Source of the DNA: DASWRT01 sp036403035
GTDB lineage: Bacteria > Pseudomonadota > Alphaproteobacteria > ATCC43930 > CGMCC-115725
DNA length: 26,917 nt
NCBI GenBank assembly: GCA_036403035.1
Contig: DASWRT010000279.1
Span: forward strand, 1 to 26,917
Direction of reading: 5' to 3'
The notes beneath the pieces are model-generated. The model saw nothing but the letters and a program-made list of their open reading frames with translations, searched no databases and was not told the DNA's origin. Made by a program: the position numbers and the translations under genes. Each line of letters begins with the position of its first letter. Positions within the stretch are counted from its first letter, which is position 1. Positions 13,959-21,841 of this stretch are shown here, in pieces.

Positions 13959-15447
13959 TCGTGCCGCGGCAGCCGAACTGCCGCGACAGCGCATCGAGCC
14001 GCCGCTGCACGCTCTCGCCGACGAGCGGCGCGATGTCCTCCGGCATCGTGAGGACCAGCTCGCGGTCGACCATGTCGAGACTGGTGCGGCCGACGACGCC
14101 CGGCGCGCCGCCCGACAGCGTGTAGCCGAGCCGCAGGGCGAGACCGAGCGTCCGCGCCTCCGCCGCCGCATCTTCCGAAAGCAGCCGGCTCGGTCCGTGC
14201 CGGATGGCGGCGTCGGCCGGTCCGCCGTAGCGGGCGTGCAGCGTCGTCGCGACGAAGACGCGCCCGGCATGGTCGATGCCGCCGACCGGCATCCGCAGCA
14301 CGCGCATGTAGGCCTGCTCGGCGCGATAGTCCGGATGCTCGTTCCAGGCGATGTCGCTGATCAGCGCGGCGGCGAGCCTGAGCCGGCGCCGCTCCGGATT
14401 CCCGTCCGCCAGGAGCGGCGAGCACCAGTCGAGCATCTCACGGCCGTCGGCGCCGAAGCGGCGATAGGAAGCGGCCATCCGTGCGCAGGCTGCGAGCAGC
14501 GGATCGCGGGCCTGCTCCGACGGCGGCAGCAGGCTGCGGATGAAGCCCTCGCGCAGGCCCTCGGCCGAGAAGACGAGCTGCCGCGGCTCGACGTGACGGA
14601 GCAGCCGGCCGAGGATGTAGGCCGATAGCGGCACGTTTTCGAGGCGTTTCTTCGAGACGCCGCCGACCTTCTCCAGCGACTTCCGCGACTGGCTCCCGAC
14701 GAGCTGGAGGAAGCCTTCGGCGTCGAGCCGGTTCACCGTGTATTGCTGGATCACGTGGAGCGGGTAGCCCGTATGCTCCATGTGGATGCGGGCGAGCGCC
14801 CGCCACGCCCCGCCGACAAGATAGAAGGAGCGGCCGCGCGCCCAGTCGAGCCTAGCCACCGACGCGATGTGCTGATCGACGATCTCGCGCAGCCGGCGCT
14901 CGTTGCCGCTCCATTCCGCGACGCGCAGCGGCCCGATCGGCAAGCTGACCGAGGCACCCGGCCGGCCGGCGGCGATCGGCACCAGCTCGACGCTGCCGCC
15001 GCCCATGTCGCCCATCAGCCCATCGGCGTCCGGGATCGCGGCGAGAACGCCCAGCGCGGACAGGCGCCCCTCGCTCTCGCCGTCGAGCACCGCGATATGG
15101 ATGCCGCAGCTCTTCTCGGCCCGCGCCGCGAAATCCGGCCCGTCGGCGGCATCGCGCACCGCCGCCGTCGCGATCACGTCGAGCCGGCGGACGCCGATCG
15201 AGCGCGCCAGCGCGACGAAGCGCTGGAGCGTGGTGAGGGCTAATACGACGCCCTCGGGGTTGAGGCGGCCTGTCGTGCCGAGCCCGCGGCCGAGGCCGCA
15301 CAGCACCTTTTCGTTGAACAGGGGGATCGGTGCGGGATCGATGCGGTCGTAGACGACCAGCCGGAGCGAGTTGGAGCCGATGTCGATGACGGCGACCGGG
15401 CCGTTGCCGCCGCCGCTACCGCCAAGCAGATCCAGGCCGAATGCCAT
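13897..15447 (-). CDS. ppx: Exopolyphosphatase (Ppx/GppA family)
   Basis: This 516-residue member of the ASKHA fold has phosphate-1 motif VAVIDIGSNSLRLVVYD near the N-terminus, TAAVRDA, phosphate-2 motif GDMGGGSVEL, and a C-terminal helical HD-like half (from about residue 330). It removes terminal phosphate from polyphosphate, or from pppGpp in GppA-type members. The pairing with ppk favours polyphosphate. ATG 15447 lies 3 bases after the ppk stop, so the two are co-transcribed and probably translationally coupled. The C-terminal PSPPAPPLRAGARRA tail overlaps the end of rnd on the other strand. The N-terminal Gly-rich LLGGSGGGNG stretch is a lineage-specific extension. Confidence 0.95.
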   Translation of the reverse strand: MAFGLDLLGGSGGGNGPVAVIDIGSNSLRLVVYDRIDPAPIPLFNEKVLCGLGRGLGTTGRLNPEGVVLALTTLQRFVALARSIGVRRLDVIATAAVRDAADGPDFAARAEKSCGIHIAVLDGESEGRLSALGVLAAIPDADGLMGDMGGGSVELVPIAAGRPGASVSLPIGPLRVAEWSGNERRLREIVDQHIASVARLDWARGRSFYLVGGAWRALARIHMEHTGYPLHVIQQYTVNRLDAEGFLQLVGSQSRKSLEKVGGVSKKRLENVPLSAYILGRLLRHVEPRQLVFSAEGLREGFIRSLLPPSEQARDPLLAACARMAASYRRFGADGREMLDWCSPLLADGNPERRRLRLAAALISDIAWNEHPDYRAEQAYMRVLRMPVGGIDHAGRVFVATTLHARYGGPADAAIRHGPSRLLSEDAAAEARTLGLALRLGYTLSGGAPGVVGRTSLDMVDRELVLTMPEDIAPLVGESVQRRLDALSRQFGCRGTITVAAPSPPAPPLRAGARRA

Positions 15448-15450
15448 TGA

Positions 15451-17604
15451 TCATCCCGAAGGGTTGTCGTGGACGAGCCGCGGCGGCGCGCCGGAGACGC
15501 GATGAACCGCGCTGCCGCGGCCGGAGAGGCTGGGATTCGTCATGAAGTACGTATGCGCGTCGAAGCCGTCGCCGTCGCGGGCGATGCGGGTATACCGCCC
15601 TTCGCCATCGAGGCGCCAGCTTTGCGCGCTATCCTTCATGAACGCCCCCATGATCTCGTCCAACACCTGACGATGGACGGTGGTGTTCTCGACCGGCACG
15701 AGCGCCTCGACGCGCCAATCGAAATTGCGCGGCATCCAGTCGGCCGAGGCGATGAAGACCTTGGCTTTGTCCGAGGGAAGCCGGTGGCCGTTGCCAAAGC
15801 AGACGATGCGGCTGTGCTCCAGGAACCGCCCGACCAGGCTCTTGACGCGGATGTTCGCGGAGAGGTTCGGCACGCCCGGCCGGAGGCAGCAGATGCCGCG
15901 CACGATCAGGTCGATGTGCACGCCCGTCTGCGAGGCGCTGTACAGCAGGTCGATGATCGCCGGATCGACGAGCGCGTTCATCTTCGCCCAGATGTGCGCC
16001 GGCCGCCCGGCCCGCGCATGCTCGATCTCCGCCTCGATCAGCTCGCCCAGGCGGGGCCGCAGCGTCACCGGCGCGATCGCGATCTTCTCCAGCGTGGCCG
16101 GCGTGGCGTAGCCGGTCATGTAGTTGAAGAGCCGCGCCGCGTCGCGGCACAGCGCCGGGTCGCACGTGAAGAACGACAGGTCGGTATAAACTTTCGCGGT
16201 GTAGGGATGGTAGTTGCCCGTCCCGAAATGGATGTAGGAGCGTAGCGCCCCGGCCTCGCGGCGGACCACCAGCGCGACCTTGGCGTGGGTCTTCAGCTCC
16301 AGGAAGCCGTAGACGACCTGAACGCCGGCGCGCTCCATGTCGCGCGCCCAGCGGATGTTCGCCTCCTCGTCGAAGCGCGCCTTCAGCTCGATTAGCGCCG
16401 TCACCGACTTCCCGGCTTCGGCCGCCTCGATCAGCGCCCGGACGATCGGGCTGTCGTCGCTCGTGCGGTAGAGCGTCTGCTTGATCGCGACGACCGCCGG
16501 GTCGCGCGCCGCCTGACGGACGAACTGCACGACGACGTCGAAGCTTTCGTAGGGGTGGTGGACGACGATGTCCTTCTGCCGGATCGCGGCGAAGCAGTCG
16601 CCGCCGAAATCGCGGATCCGCTCGGGGAAGCGCGGGATGTACGGGGTGAAGAGGAGGTCCGGACGCTCGTCGACGATGAGTTGGCTCATGTCCGAGAGGC
16701 CGAGCAGCCCTTCGAGGCGGAACACGTCGTCCTCGCGGACGTCGAGCCGCTCGGCGAGGAAGCGGCTCAGATCCTCGTGCATGCTCCGATCGACAGCGAG
16801 CCGGATCACATGGCCTCGCCGCCGCCGCTTCAGCGCCGTCTCGTAGACGCGGACGAGATCGAGCGCCTCTTCCTCGATCTCGACCTCGCTGTCGCGCAGG
16901 ATGCGGAACATGCCGCTGCCGACTACCGAGAAGCCGGGGAAGAGATGGTGCAGATGCACGGCGATCACCTGCTCCATCGGCACGAAGCGGAGCGGACCGC
17001 CCGGCAGCCGGACGAAGCGCGCCATCGTCGCCTGAAGCAGCAGCAGCGCCTCCATCCGCTTGCCGTCGCCGGCGCGAAGCAGCTGGAGGGCGAGGCCGAA
17101 GCCGCGATTGGCGATGAACGGGAACGGGTGCGCCGGATCGATGGTGAGCGGCGTCAGCATCGGGAACACTTCGGTCATGAAGTGCTCTTCGAGCCACTGC
17201 CGCTCGGATGCGTCCAATTCGGCAGGCTCGATCACCCCGACGCCGGCATCCCGCATCTCGCGGCGCAGCTTGCGCCAGACGGTCTGCTGGTCGGCCATCA
17301 GGCGGCCGGCGCGCTTGTTGATCGCCTCAAGCTGCTGCGCCGGGGTGAGTCCGTCCTGGCTCAGCGTCTTGATCCCGGCGAGCACCTGACCCTTAAGGCC
17401 GGCGACGCGGACCATATAGAACTCGTCGAGGTTGCTCGCCGAGATCGACAGGAAGCGGACGCGCTCGAACAGCGGATGCCGCGGATTGTTCGCCTCGTCC
17501 AGCACGCGTTCATTGAAGGCGAGCCAGGACAGCTCGCGATTGACGAAACGCGCGGGTGAGTCGGCGCCGATCGGCGCCGCCTTCGCATGTACTACTCTTG
17601 CCAC
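15451..17604 (-). CDS. ppk1: Polyphosphate kinase 1
   Basis: This is about 717 residues from GTG 17604, within the usual PPK1 length. The four-domain layout starts with the N domain (SPARFVNRELSWLAFNERVL), then the head domain, and two C domains with the phospholipase D-like core. The autophosphorylated histidine is in LELKTHAKVALVVRRE (H440 from this start). A second conserved His is in EHSRIVCFGNG. PPK1 reversibly makes inorganic polyphosphate from ATP. In-frame TTG 17637 and GTG 17628 are possible earlier starts, but the promoter proposed here would place them at or before the transcription start. It is transcribed with ppx and divergent from sixA. Confidence 0.95.
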   Translation of the reverse strand: MARVVHAKAAPIGADSPARFVNRELSWLAFNERVLDEANNPRHPLFERVRFLSISASNLDEFYMVRVAGLKGQVLAGIKTLSQDGLTPAQQLEAINKRAGRLMADQQTVWRKLRREMRDAGVGVIEPAELDASERQWLEEHFMTEVFPMLTPLTIDPAHPFPFIANRGFGLALQLLRAGDGKRMEALLLLQATMARFVRLPGGPLRFVPMEQVIAVHLHHLFPGFSVVGSGMFRILRDSEVEIEEEALDLVRVYETALKRRRRGHVIRLAVDRSMHEDLSRFLAERLDVREDDVFRLEGLLGLSDMSQLIVDERPDLLFTPYIPRFPERIRDFGGDCFAAIRQKDIVVHHPYESFDVVVQFVRQAARDPAVVAIKQTLYRTSDDSPIVRALIEAAEAGKSVTALIELKARFDEEANIRWARDMERAGVQVVYGFLELKTHAKVALVVRREAGALRSYIHFGTGNYHPYTAKVYTDLSFFTCDPALCRDAARLFNYMTGYATPATLEKIAIAPVTLRPRLGELIEAEIEHARAGRPAHIWAKMNALVDPAIIDLLYSASQTGVHIDLIVRGICCLRPGVPNLSANIRVKSLVGRFLEHSRIVCFGNGHRLPSDKAKVFIASADWMPRNFDWRVEALVPVENTTVHRQVLDEIMGAFMKDSAQSWRLDGEGRYTRIARDGDGFDAHTYFMTNPSLSGRGSAVHRVSGAPPRLVHDNPSG

Positions 17605-17636
17605 ACTGCCCCGCTTGATCCAGCACACCCTGTTCA

Positions 17637-17665
17637 ACTCTACTGATAGCGGATCAGCATGTCAT
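17637..17665 (-). promoter_or_regulatory. Candidate ppk promoter overlapping the sixA start codon
   Basis: On the minus strand ATGACA (17665-17660) and TAGAGT (17642-17637) are separated by 17 bases, matching sigma-70 boxes at 5/6 and 4/6. The -35 lies across the sixA ATG at 17664, so divergent transcription of the two genes would interfere. It favours GTG 17604 as the ppk start. Motif evidence only. Confidence 0.35.
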
Positions 17666-18248
17666 GGGCGAGGCAATGGGGACGGAAAACGACGCACGCA
17701 CGCTGTACCTGCTGCGTCATGCGAAATCGAGCTGGGCGCAGCCGCAGCTCGACGACCACGAACGGTCTCTGAACGGCCGCGGCCGGCGCGCCGCCACGCT
17801 GATGGCCGAGCACATCGCATCCCTGCCCGTCCGGCCGGAGCTGATCCTCTGCTCGTCAGCGCTGCGGACGCGCGAGACGCTGGCGGCGCTGATCGACGCA
17901 TTGGGCGATGGCGCGCGCCACCCGAGGGTCGAAATCGAGCGCGGGCTTTATCTCGCGCAGCCGGAGGCGCTGCTCCTGCGGCTGCGCGAGGCGCCGGAAG
18001 ACTGCGCCGCGCTGCTGCTGATCGGGCACAATCCCGGCATGCACCAGTTCGCCTGCGCCCTTGCCGGCAACCGCGGCGGCGGCGGCGGCGCGCTCGCAGC
18101 GAAGCTCGCCCGCAAGTTCCCGACCGCGGCGCTGGCGACCTTCCGGGTCCACGGACCGTGGGCGGAGTTGGGCCGCGGCAGCGCGGTGCTCGCCGACTAT
18201 ACGACCCCGGGCGAACTGGCGCCGTCGGAAGGCGGCGACGACGACTGA
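17664..18248 (+). CDS. sixA: SixA-type histidine phosphatase
   Basis: This is 194 residues. The catalytic LLRHAKSSW (R18, H19), central arginine in SSALRTRETL (R68 or R70) and second histidine in LIGHNPGM (H122) are present. The short histidine-phosphatase fold without extra domains and the RHAKS signature match the SixA branch. E. coli SixA acts on phosphohistidine in phosphotransfer proteins; the target here is unknown. The start is either ATG 17664 or ATG 17676; the latter has GAGG too close for a good Shine-Dalgarno. A glycine run (GGGGGAL, about 139-145) is unusual. The gene overlaps hda tail-to-tail by 52 bases, and the acidic end GGDDD is encoded near there. Confidence 0.88.
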   Translation: MGEAMGTENDARTLYLLRHAKSSWAQPQLDDHERSLNGRGRRAATLMAEHIASLPVRPELILCSSALRTRETLAALIDALGDGARHPRVEIERGLYLAQPEALLLRLREAPEDCAALLLIGHNPGMHQFACALAGNRGGGGGALAAKLARKFPTAALATFRVHGPWAELGRGSAVLADYTTPGELAPSEGGDDD

Positions 18249-18925
18249 GAAGGCGCCGTCTCGTCTCCGCCGCCGATCGCCAGGACGCGGCGGGCGAGAG
18301 CGATCGTGATCGGCCTGTGCTCGGCGAGCGCCGCCGCGTCCAGCTCGGCGGCGAGGCGGCGCGCGGCGTCGAACGAGCGCTCCATATGGCGGAGGAGATA
18401 GAGGATCACCTCCAGCCCGACGATCACCTGCCGATCGGCGAAGAGCTTCATCAGGACTGCGGCGATGAGGTCGTCGTCCGGCGGCTCGATCGACACCGCC
18501 TGACAGGCGAGAAGGCGCGAGCGCAGGTCGGCGAGCCCGATGCCCCAGCGGGCCGGGGGCGACCCGGCGACCAGCAGCAGGTGCCCGCGCCGCTCCGCGA
18601 CCATGTTGTAGAGGTGGAGGAGCGCGCGTTCCGGGGCACGCTCGGCGTCGTCGACGGCGACGCCGGACCCGGCGCCGAGAAGATCCGGAAGCGCCGCCTC
18701 GTCGAGCATCGCGCCCGGCACGAGCGGCGTGCCGCTGCGTCCCCGCCAGACATAAGCGAGGTGCGTCTTGCCGCTGCCCGGCGGGCCGTGCAGCACGAGC
18801 GCGGGCGACGGCCAAGCCGGCCAGCGGTCGATCCAGGCGACGGCGTCCTGGTTGCGCGGATTGACGAAGAAGTCCGCGACGCCCAGCGCCGGCCGGCGCG
18901 CGAGGTTGAGAACGAGCTGCGTCAT
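18197..18925 (-). CDS. hda: Hda/HdaA-type DnaA regulatory protein (AAA+)
   Basis: This 242-residue DnaA-like ATPase lacks the origin-binding domain. The N-terminal QLVLNL (3-8) fits the clamp-binding hexapeptide. RPALGVADFFV and the Walker A motif GPPGSGKT (47-54) follow, with a Walker B-like VAVDDAE and the box around LRSRLL. Hda with the beta clamp promotes ATP hydrolysis by DnaA and so prevents re-initiation. The downstream tail (ETAPSQSSSPPSDGASSPG) is low-complexity and overlaps sixA. ATG 18925 overlaps the perM stop as ATGA, so hda is the fourth and last gene of a tightly coupled operon. The frame stays open far upstream of the start but there is antisense to function: it is the shadow of perM. 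Confidence 0.9.
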   Translation of the reverse strand: MTQLVLNLARRPALGVADFFVNPRNQDAVAWIDRWPAWPSPALVLHGPPGSGKTHLAYVWRGRSGTPLVPGAMLDEAALPDLLGAGSGVAVDDAERAPERALLHLYNMVAERRGHLLLVAGSPPARWGIGLADLRSRLLACQAVSIEPPDDDLIAAVLMKLFADRQVIVGLEVILYLLRHMERSFDAARRLAAELDAAALAEHRPITIALARRVLAIGGGDETAPSQSSSPPSDGASSPGVV

Positions 18926-20034
18926 GGAAAGCCGCCGCCGCCGCTGCGGCGATCCAGCGGTGTCGGCCCCTGCACGTTGCGCGGGTCGTAGATGCCGCTC
19001 CGGAGATACCGGCCCAGCGCGAACCGGACCAGCACGCCGGCGACCGCGGCGAGCGGCACCGCGAGCAGCACGCCGACGAAACCGAAGATCACGCCGAACG
19101 CGAGCAGCGCGAAGATCACCCAGACGGGATGGAGGTGCACGCGGTCGCCGACCAGCTTCGGAGTCAACACGTTCCCTTCGACCGTCTGGCCGATGATGAA
19201 GATGCCGGCGACGAGCGCGACGCCGCTCCAGCTCTGAAACTGCGCCGTCGCGAGACCGATCGACAGCACCGCCCCCGTCGCCGCGCCGATGAACGGGATG
19301 AAGGCGAGAAGCCCGGTGATGAAGCCGAGGGTGAGACCGAACTCGAGGCCGGCGAGGCTCAGCGCGGCGGCGTAGTACACGGCGAGCACGATGCACACCG
19401 TCGCCTGGCCGCGGATGAAGCCGGCGAGCGTCTGGTCGATCAGCCGCGCCTGCTCGCGCACCGTCGCGAGGTGCGGCCGCGGCACCCATTCGTCGACATG
19501 CGCGACCATCCGGTCCCAGTCGCGCAGCAGGAAGAAAGTGACGACCGGCGTAATGAAGACGAGCGACAGGATGTTGACGATCGCGAAGCTGCTCGTCAGC
19601 ACTCCCTGGAGCAGCGCCGCGACCCAGCCGAGCACGTCGCCGACCCTCGCGCTCACCGCATCGCGGAGCTTCGTCACGTCCTCCGGCGAGAGCTTCTCCT
19701 GCAGGAGCTGCGTCATATGGTCCAGCTCCCGCTGCGCGAAGGCCACGATCTGCGGGATGCGCTGGATCAGTTCGACGACCTGGCTCTGCAGCAGCGGCAC
19801 GAACAGCAGGAGGATGAGGAAAAACGTCATCAGGGAGAGGATCAGTACGACGAAGGTGGCGATGCCGCGCGGCACGCGACGCTCCTCGAGCCGATCGACG
19901 AGGGGATCGAGGAAATAGGCGAGGATCAGCCCGGCGGCGAAGGGCAGCAGGATCGAGCTGAGCAGCCACAGCGCGAACACGAGGACGGCCAGCGCGCCGC
20001 CCCAGAACGCGACGGCCAATGCCCGCGGCGTCAC
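18922..20034 (-). CDS. AI-2E/PerM-family membrane transporter
   Basis: This is 370 residues from GTG 20034 (GGAG eight bases upstream). There are about eight membrane helices: two or three near the N-terminus (AFWGGALAVLVFALWLLSS; FVVLILSLMTFFLILLLFVP), a long amphipathic loop (about 85-160, with coiled pieces such as LDHMTQLLQEKLSPEDV), then the C-terminal bundle with GLLAFIPFIGAATGA and GNVLTPKLVGDRVHLHP, the family signature. Members include E. coli TqsA (AI-2 export) and PerM; the solute here is unknown. It overlaps pgsA as GTGA and hda as ATGA. Placement directly before hda is common in alphaproteobacteria and says nothing clear about substrate. Confidence 0.9.
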   Translation of the reverse strand: MTPRALAVAFWGGALAVLVFALWLLSSILLPFAAGLILAYFLDPLVDRLEERRVPRGIATFVVLILSLMTFFLILLLFVPLLQSQVVELIQRIPQIVAFAQRELDHMTQLLQEKLSPEDVTKLRDAVSARVGDVLGWVAALLQGVLTSSFAIVNILSLVFITPVVTFFLLRDWDRMVAHVDEWVPRPHLATVREQARLIDQTLAGFIRGQATVCIVLAVYYAAALSLAGLEFGLTLGFITGLLAFIPFIGAATGAVLSIGLATAQFQSWSGVALVAGIFIIGQTVEGNVLTPKLVGDRVHLHPVWVIFALLAFGVIFGFVGVLLAVPLAAVAGVLVRFALGRYLRSGIYDPRNVQGPTPLDRRSGGGGFP

Positions 20035-20615
20035 GGCGACGGCTCCATGCCGGCAAGCGTCTTGGCCCAGCGGACGAGGTACGCGGTGCCGGAGAGAATC
20101 GTCGTCAAGGCGACGGTGTAGATCAGCACCTGCACGATCGGGCTGAAGTCCACCGCCCCGAAGCCGAGGCGCGCGAGCTGCACGCCGGCCAGCGCGATCT
20201 GCAGCGCGGTGTTGATCTTGCTGATGATGATCGGGTTGTGGCGCACCGGCTGCGCCAGGATCTTCGACAGCAAGAAGCCGCCGATGATCATCACGTCGCG
20301 GAAGACGACGAGGATCACCAGCCATGTCGGCAGGTTGCCGGAAAGGCCGAGCGTCACGTAGACGCTGACCAGCAGCGACTTGTCCGCGATCGGATCGAGC
20401 AGCGCGCCGATCTCGGTGCGCTGGTCGAAGCGCTTGGCGATGAAGCCGTCGACCGCGTCCGACACGCCGGCGACGATGAACAGCACGAACGCCGCCATCA
20501 GCTCGTTCGACAGAATCAGCCAGATCGCGACCGGCACCGAGATCAGGCGCCCGAGGGTGATGAGATTCGGCAGGCTTACGGAAGCCGTCAGGCGACGGCC
20601 GCGCCTCCTGCTCAA
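20031..20615 (-). CDS. pgsA: CDP-alcohol phosphatidyltransferase (PgsA-like)
   Basis: This is 194 residues if started at TTG 20615. It has about four or five membrane helices and the family motif D53..D56-G57..A60-K61, G70, D74, D78 (SDAVDGFIAKRF ... GALLDPIAD). A lysine replaces the usual arginine of the DGxxAR core. Members transfer a phosphatidyl group from CDP-diacylglycerol to an alcohol such as glycerol-3-phosphate. No ATG or GTG is available ahead of the conserved SLPNLITLGRL. TTG 20615 overlaps the DUF2066 stop as TTGA and so repeats the 4-base overlap of the two downstream junctions. CTG 20591, 12 bases after AGGAGG (20609-20604), is an alternative. Exact alcohol substrate unproven. 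Confidence 0.88.
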   Translation of the reverse strand: MSRRRGRRLTASVSLPNLITLGRLISVPVAIWLILSNELMAAFVLFIVAGVSDAVDGFIAKRFDQRTEIGALLDPIADKSLLVSVYVTLGLSGNLPTWLVILVVFRDVMIIGGFLLSKILAQPVRHNPIIISKINTALQIALAGVQLARLGFGAVDFSPIVQVLIYTVALTTILSGTAYLVRWAKTLAGMEPSP

Positions 20616-21748
20616 CGGGCGGCTGCGGGGCGCCGCGTCAAGGTCCACAGCGGCTGCCCTTCGGTGAGGACGAGGTCGCGCTGCGCCAGCGCGAGCCTGA
20701 GCTGCGACGGATCGCCGAGATAATGCAGATCCAGCCGCGCCTCCTGCCGCGTCAGCGACAGCAGCTCGGCCTGCCGGATCGCCGGCAGGCCGGAGAGCCG
20801 GTCGCGCACGGCGACCCAGTCGTCGATGCCGGCTACCGGCACCGAGACGGCGATCGTGCCCTGATCGCCGGAACGGATCAGCGTCTCCTTCTTCCAGGCT
20901 TCCTCGACCGGCCGCATCGCCGCCGCGACGGCGCGGGCAAGGAAGTCGGCCTCGTTCTCGCCCGGGTTCGCCCGCGCGCTGCCGGTGACCGGCACGATAA
21001 GCTTGCCGCCCGCGGCATAGCGCCCGCCGCCGAGATCGACCTGCTGCATTGCCGCCGCGCCGCCGCCGCTGTCGCCCGGCGCCGTCGCGATCGCGACCAG
21101 GATGTCGCCGCCGCCGTACTTCGCCGCGATCGCGTCGAGCGCCGCGGGGGTGACGGCGACCGCCTGTTCGGCGTCGATCGCCCCGACGTCGCCGAGGTCG
21201 CCGTCCGGGACGATCACCGGCACGAGACCGCCCGGCTTGCGCGCGGCCCAGGCGTGCCGCCACGGGTTCGGTTCGTCCCACAGCACCGCGCCGCTGCCGC
21301 GGCGGAGCACCGGTATGACGACCACCGGCTTGCTCGGGGTCTCGGCGAACGCCACGTTGGCTTGGCGCAGCAGGCGGCGCACCGCGTCGGGGCGGAACCG
21401 GTAGGTATACTCGGCGAGGTAGCGGACGGCCGAGCTGCGCTCGTTTGCGACCTCGATGTCCTGAACCATGTTGGTGAGGGTCGCATCGTCGATCCGCGGC
21501 AGCCGCGCCGCATCGCCGGGCGCGGCAAGCCGCTCGACGAGCTGCCGTAAGGCGCGGCGCTGCCCGTCGGCCCGCGCCGCGTCACGGGCCGCAGCCGCGG
21601 TCGCGGCGGTCGCGTCGACCGGCACGGTGACGGCGAACACGTCGTTGCGGACACGGCGCTGCGCCTGTGCCTGCGGCACCGCGAAGATGGCGAGAAACGC
21701 AACCGCGAAGACGACGAGCAAGGCGGGGACGCAGCGCCCGACGATCAT
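20612..21748 (-). CDS. DUF2066 family exported protein
   Basis: This is 378 residues from ATG 21748, which has GGGAG nine bases upstream. A signal peptide (CVPALLVVFAVAFLAIFAVP, cleavage after AQA near 29) directs it to the periplasm. The mature part opens RRVRNDVFAVTVPVDATA, followed by helix-rich (ALRQLVERLAAPGDAARLP) and beta-rich segments (PVVVIPVLRR, VPVIVPDGDLGDVGAI) that match the DUF2066 pattern. The function is unknown in the family. It leads the operon DUF2066-pgsA-perM-hda and diverges from purM. Family assignment rests on the recalled pattern and the usual neighbourhood. Confidence 0.78.
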   Translation of the reverse strand: MIVGRCVPALLVVFAVAFLAIFAVPQAQAQRRVRNDVFAVTVPVDATAATAAAARDAARADGQRRALRQLVERLAAPGDAARLPRIDDATLTNMVQDIEVANERSSAVRYLAEYTYRFRPDAVRRLLRQANVAFAETPSKPVVVIPVLRRGSGAVLWDEPNPWRHAWAARKPGGLVPVIVPDGDLGDVGAIDAEQAVAVTPAALDAIAAKYGGGDILVAIATAPGDSGGGAAAMQQVDLGGGRYAAGGKLIVPVTGSARANPGENEADFLARAVAAAMRPVEEAWKKETLIRSGDQGTIAVSVPVAGIDDWVAVRDRLSGLPAIRQAELLSLTRQEARLDLHYLGDPSQLRLALAQRDLVLTEGQPLWTLTRRPAAAR

Positions 21749-21841
21749 TGCAAACCACTCCCGATCCGATATGTTCCCCGGACTTCCGCCCCGTCCGTGC
21801 GCGGTCACGCGGGGTCATAGCCTAGATCGGACGAGGACGCC

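Noticed and set aside
18926..20056. Upstream extension of the hda frame that would give a 619-residue protein
   Set aside because: The extra residues are the frame-shifted shadow of perM; the ATGA overlap and the standard Hda start favour ATG 18925.
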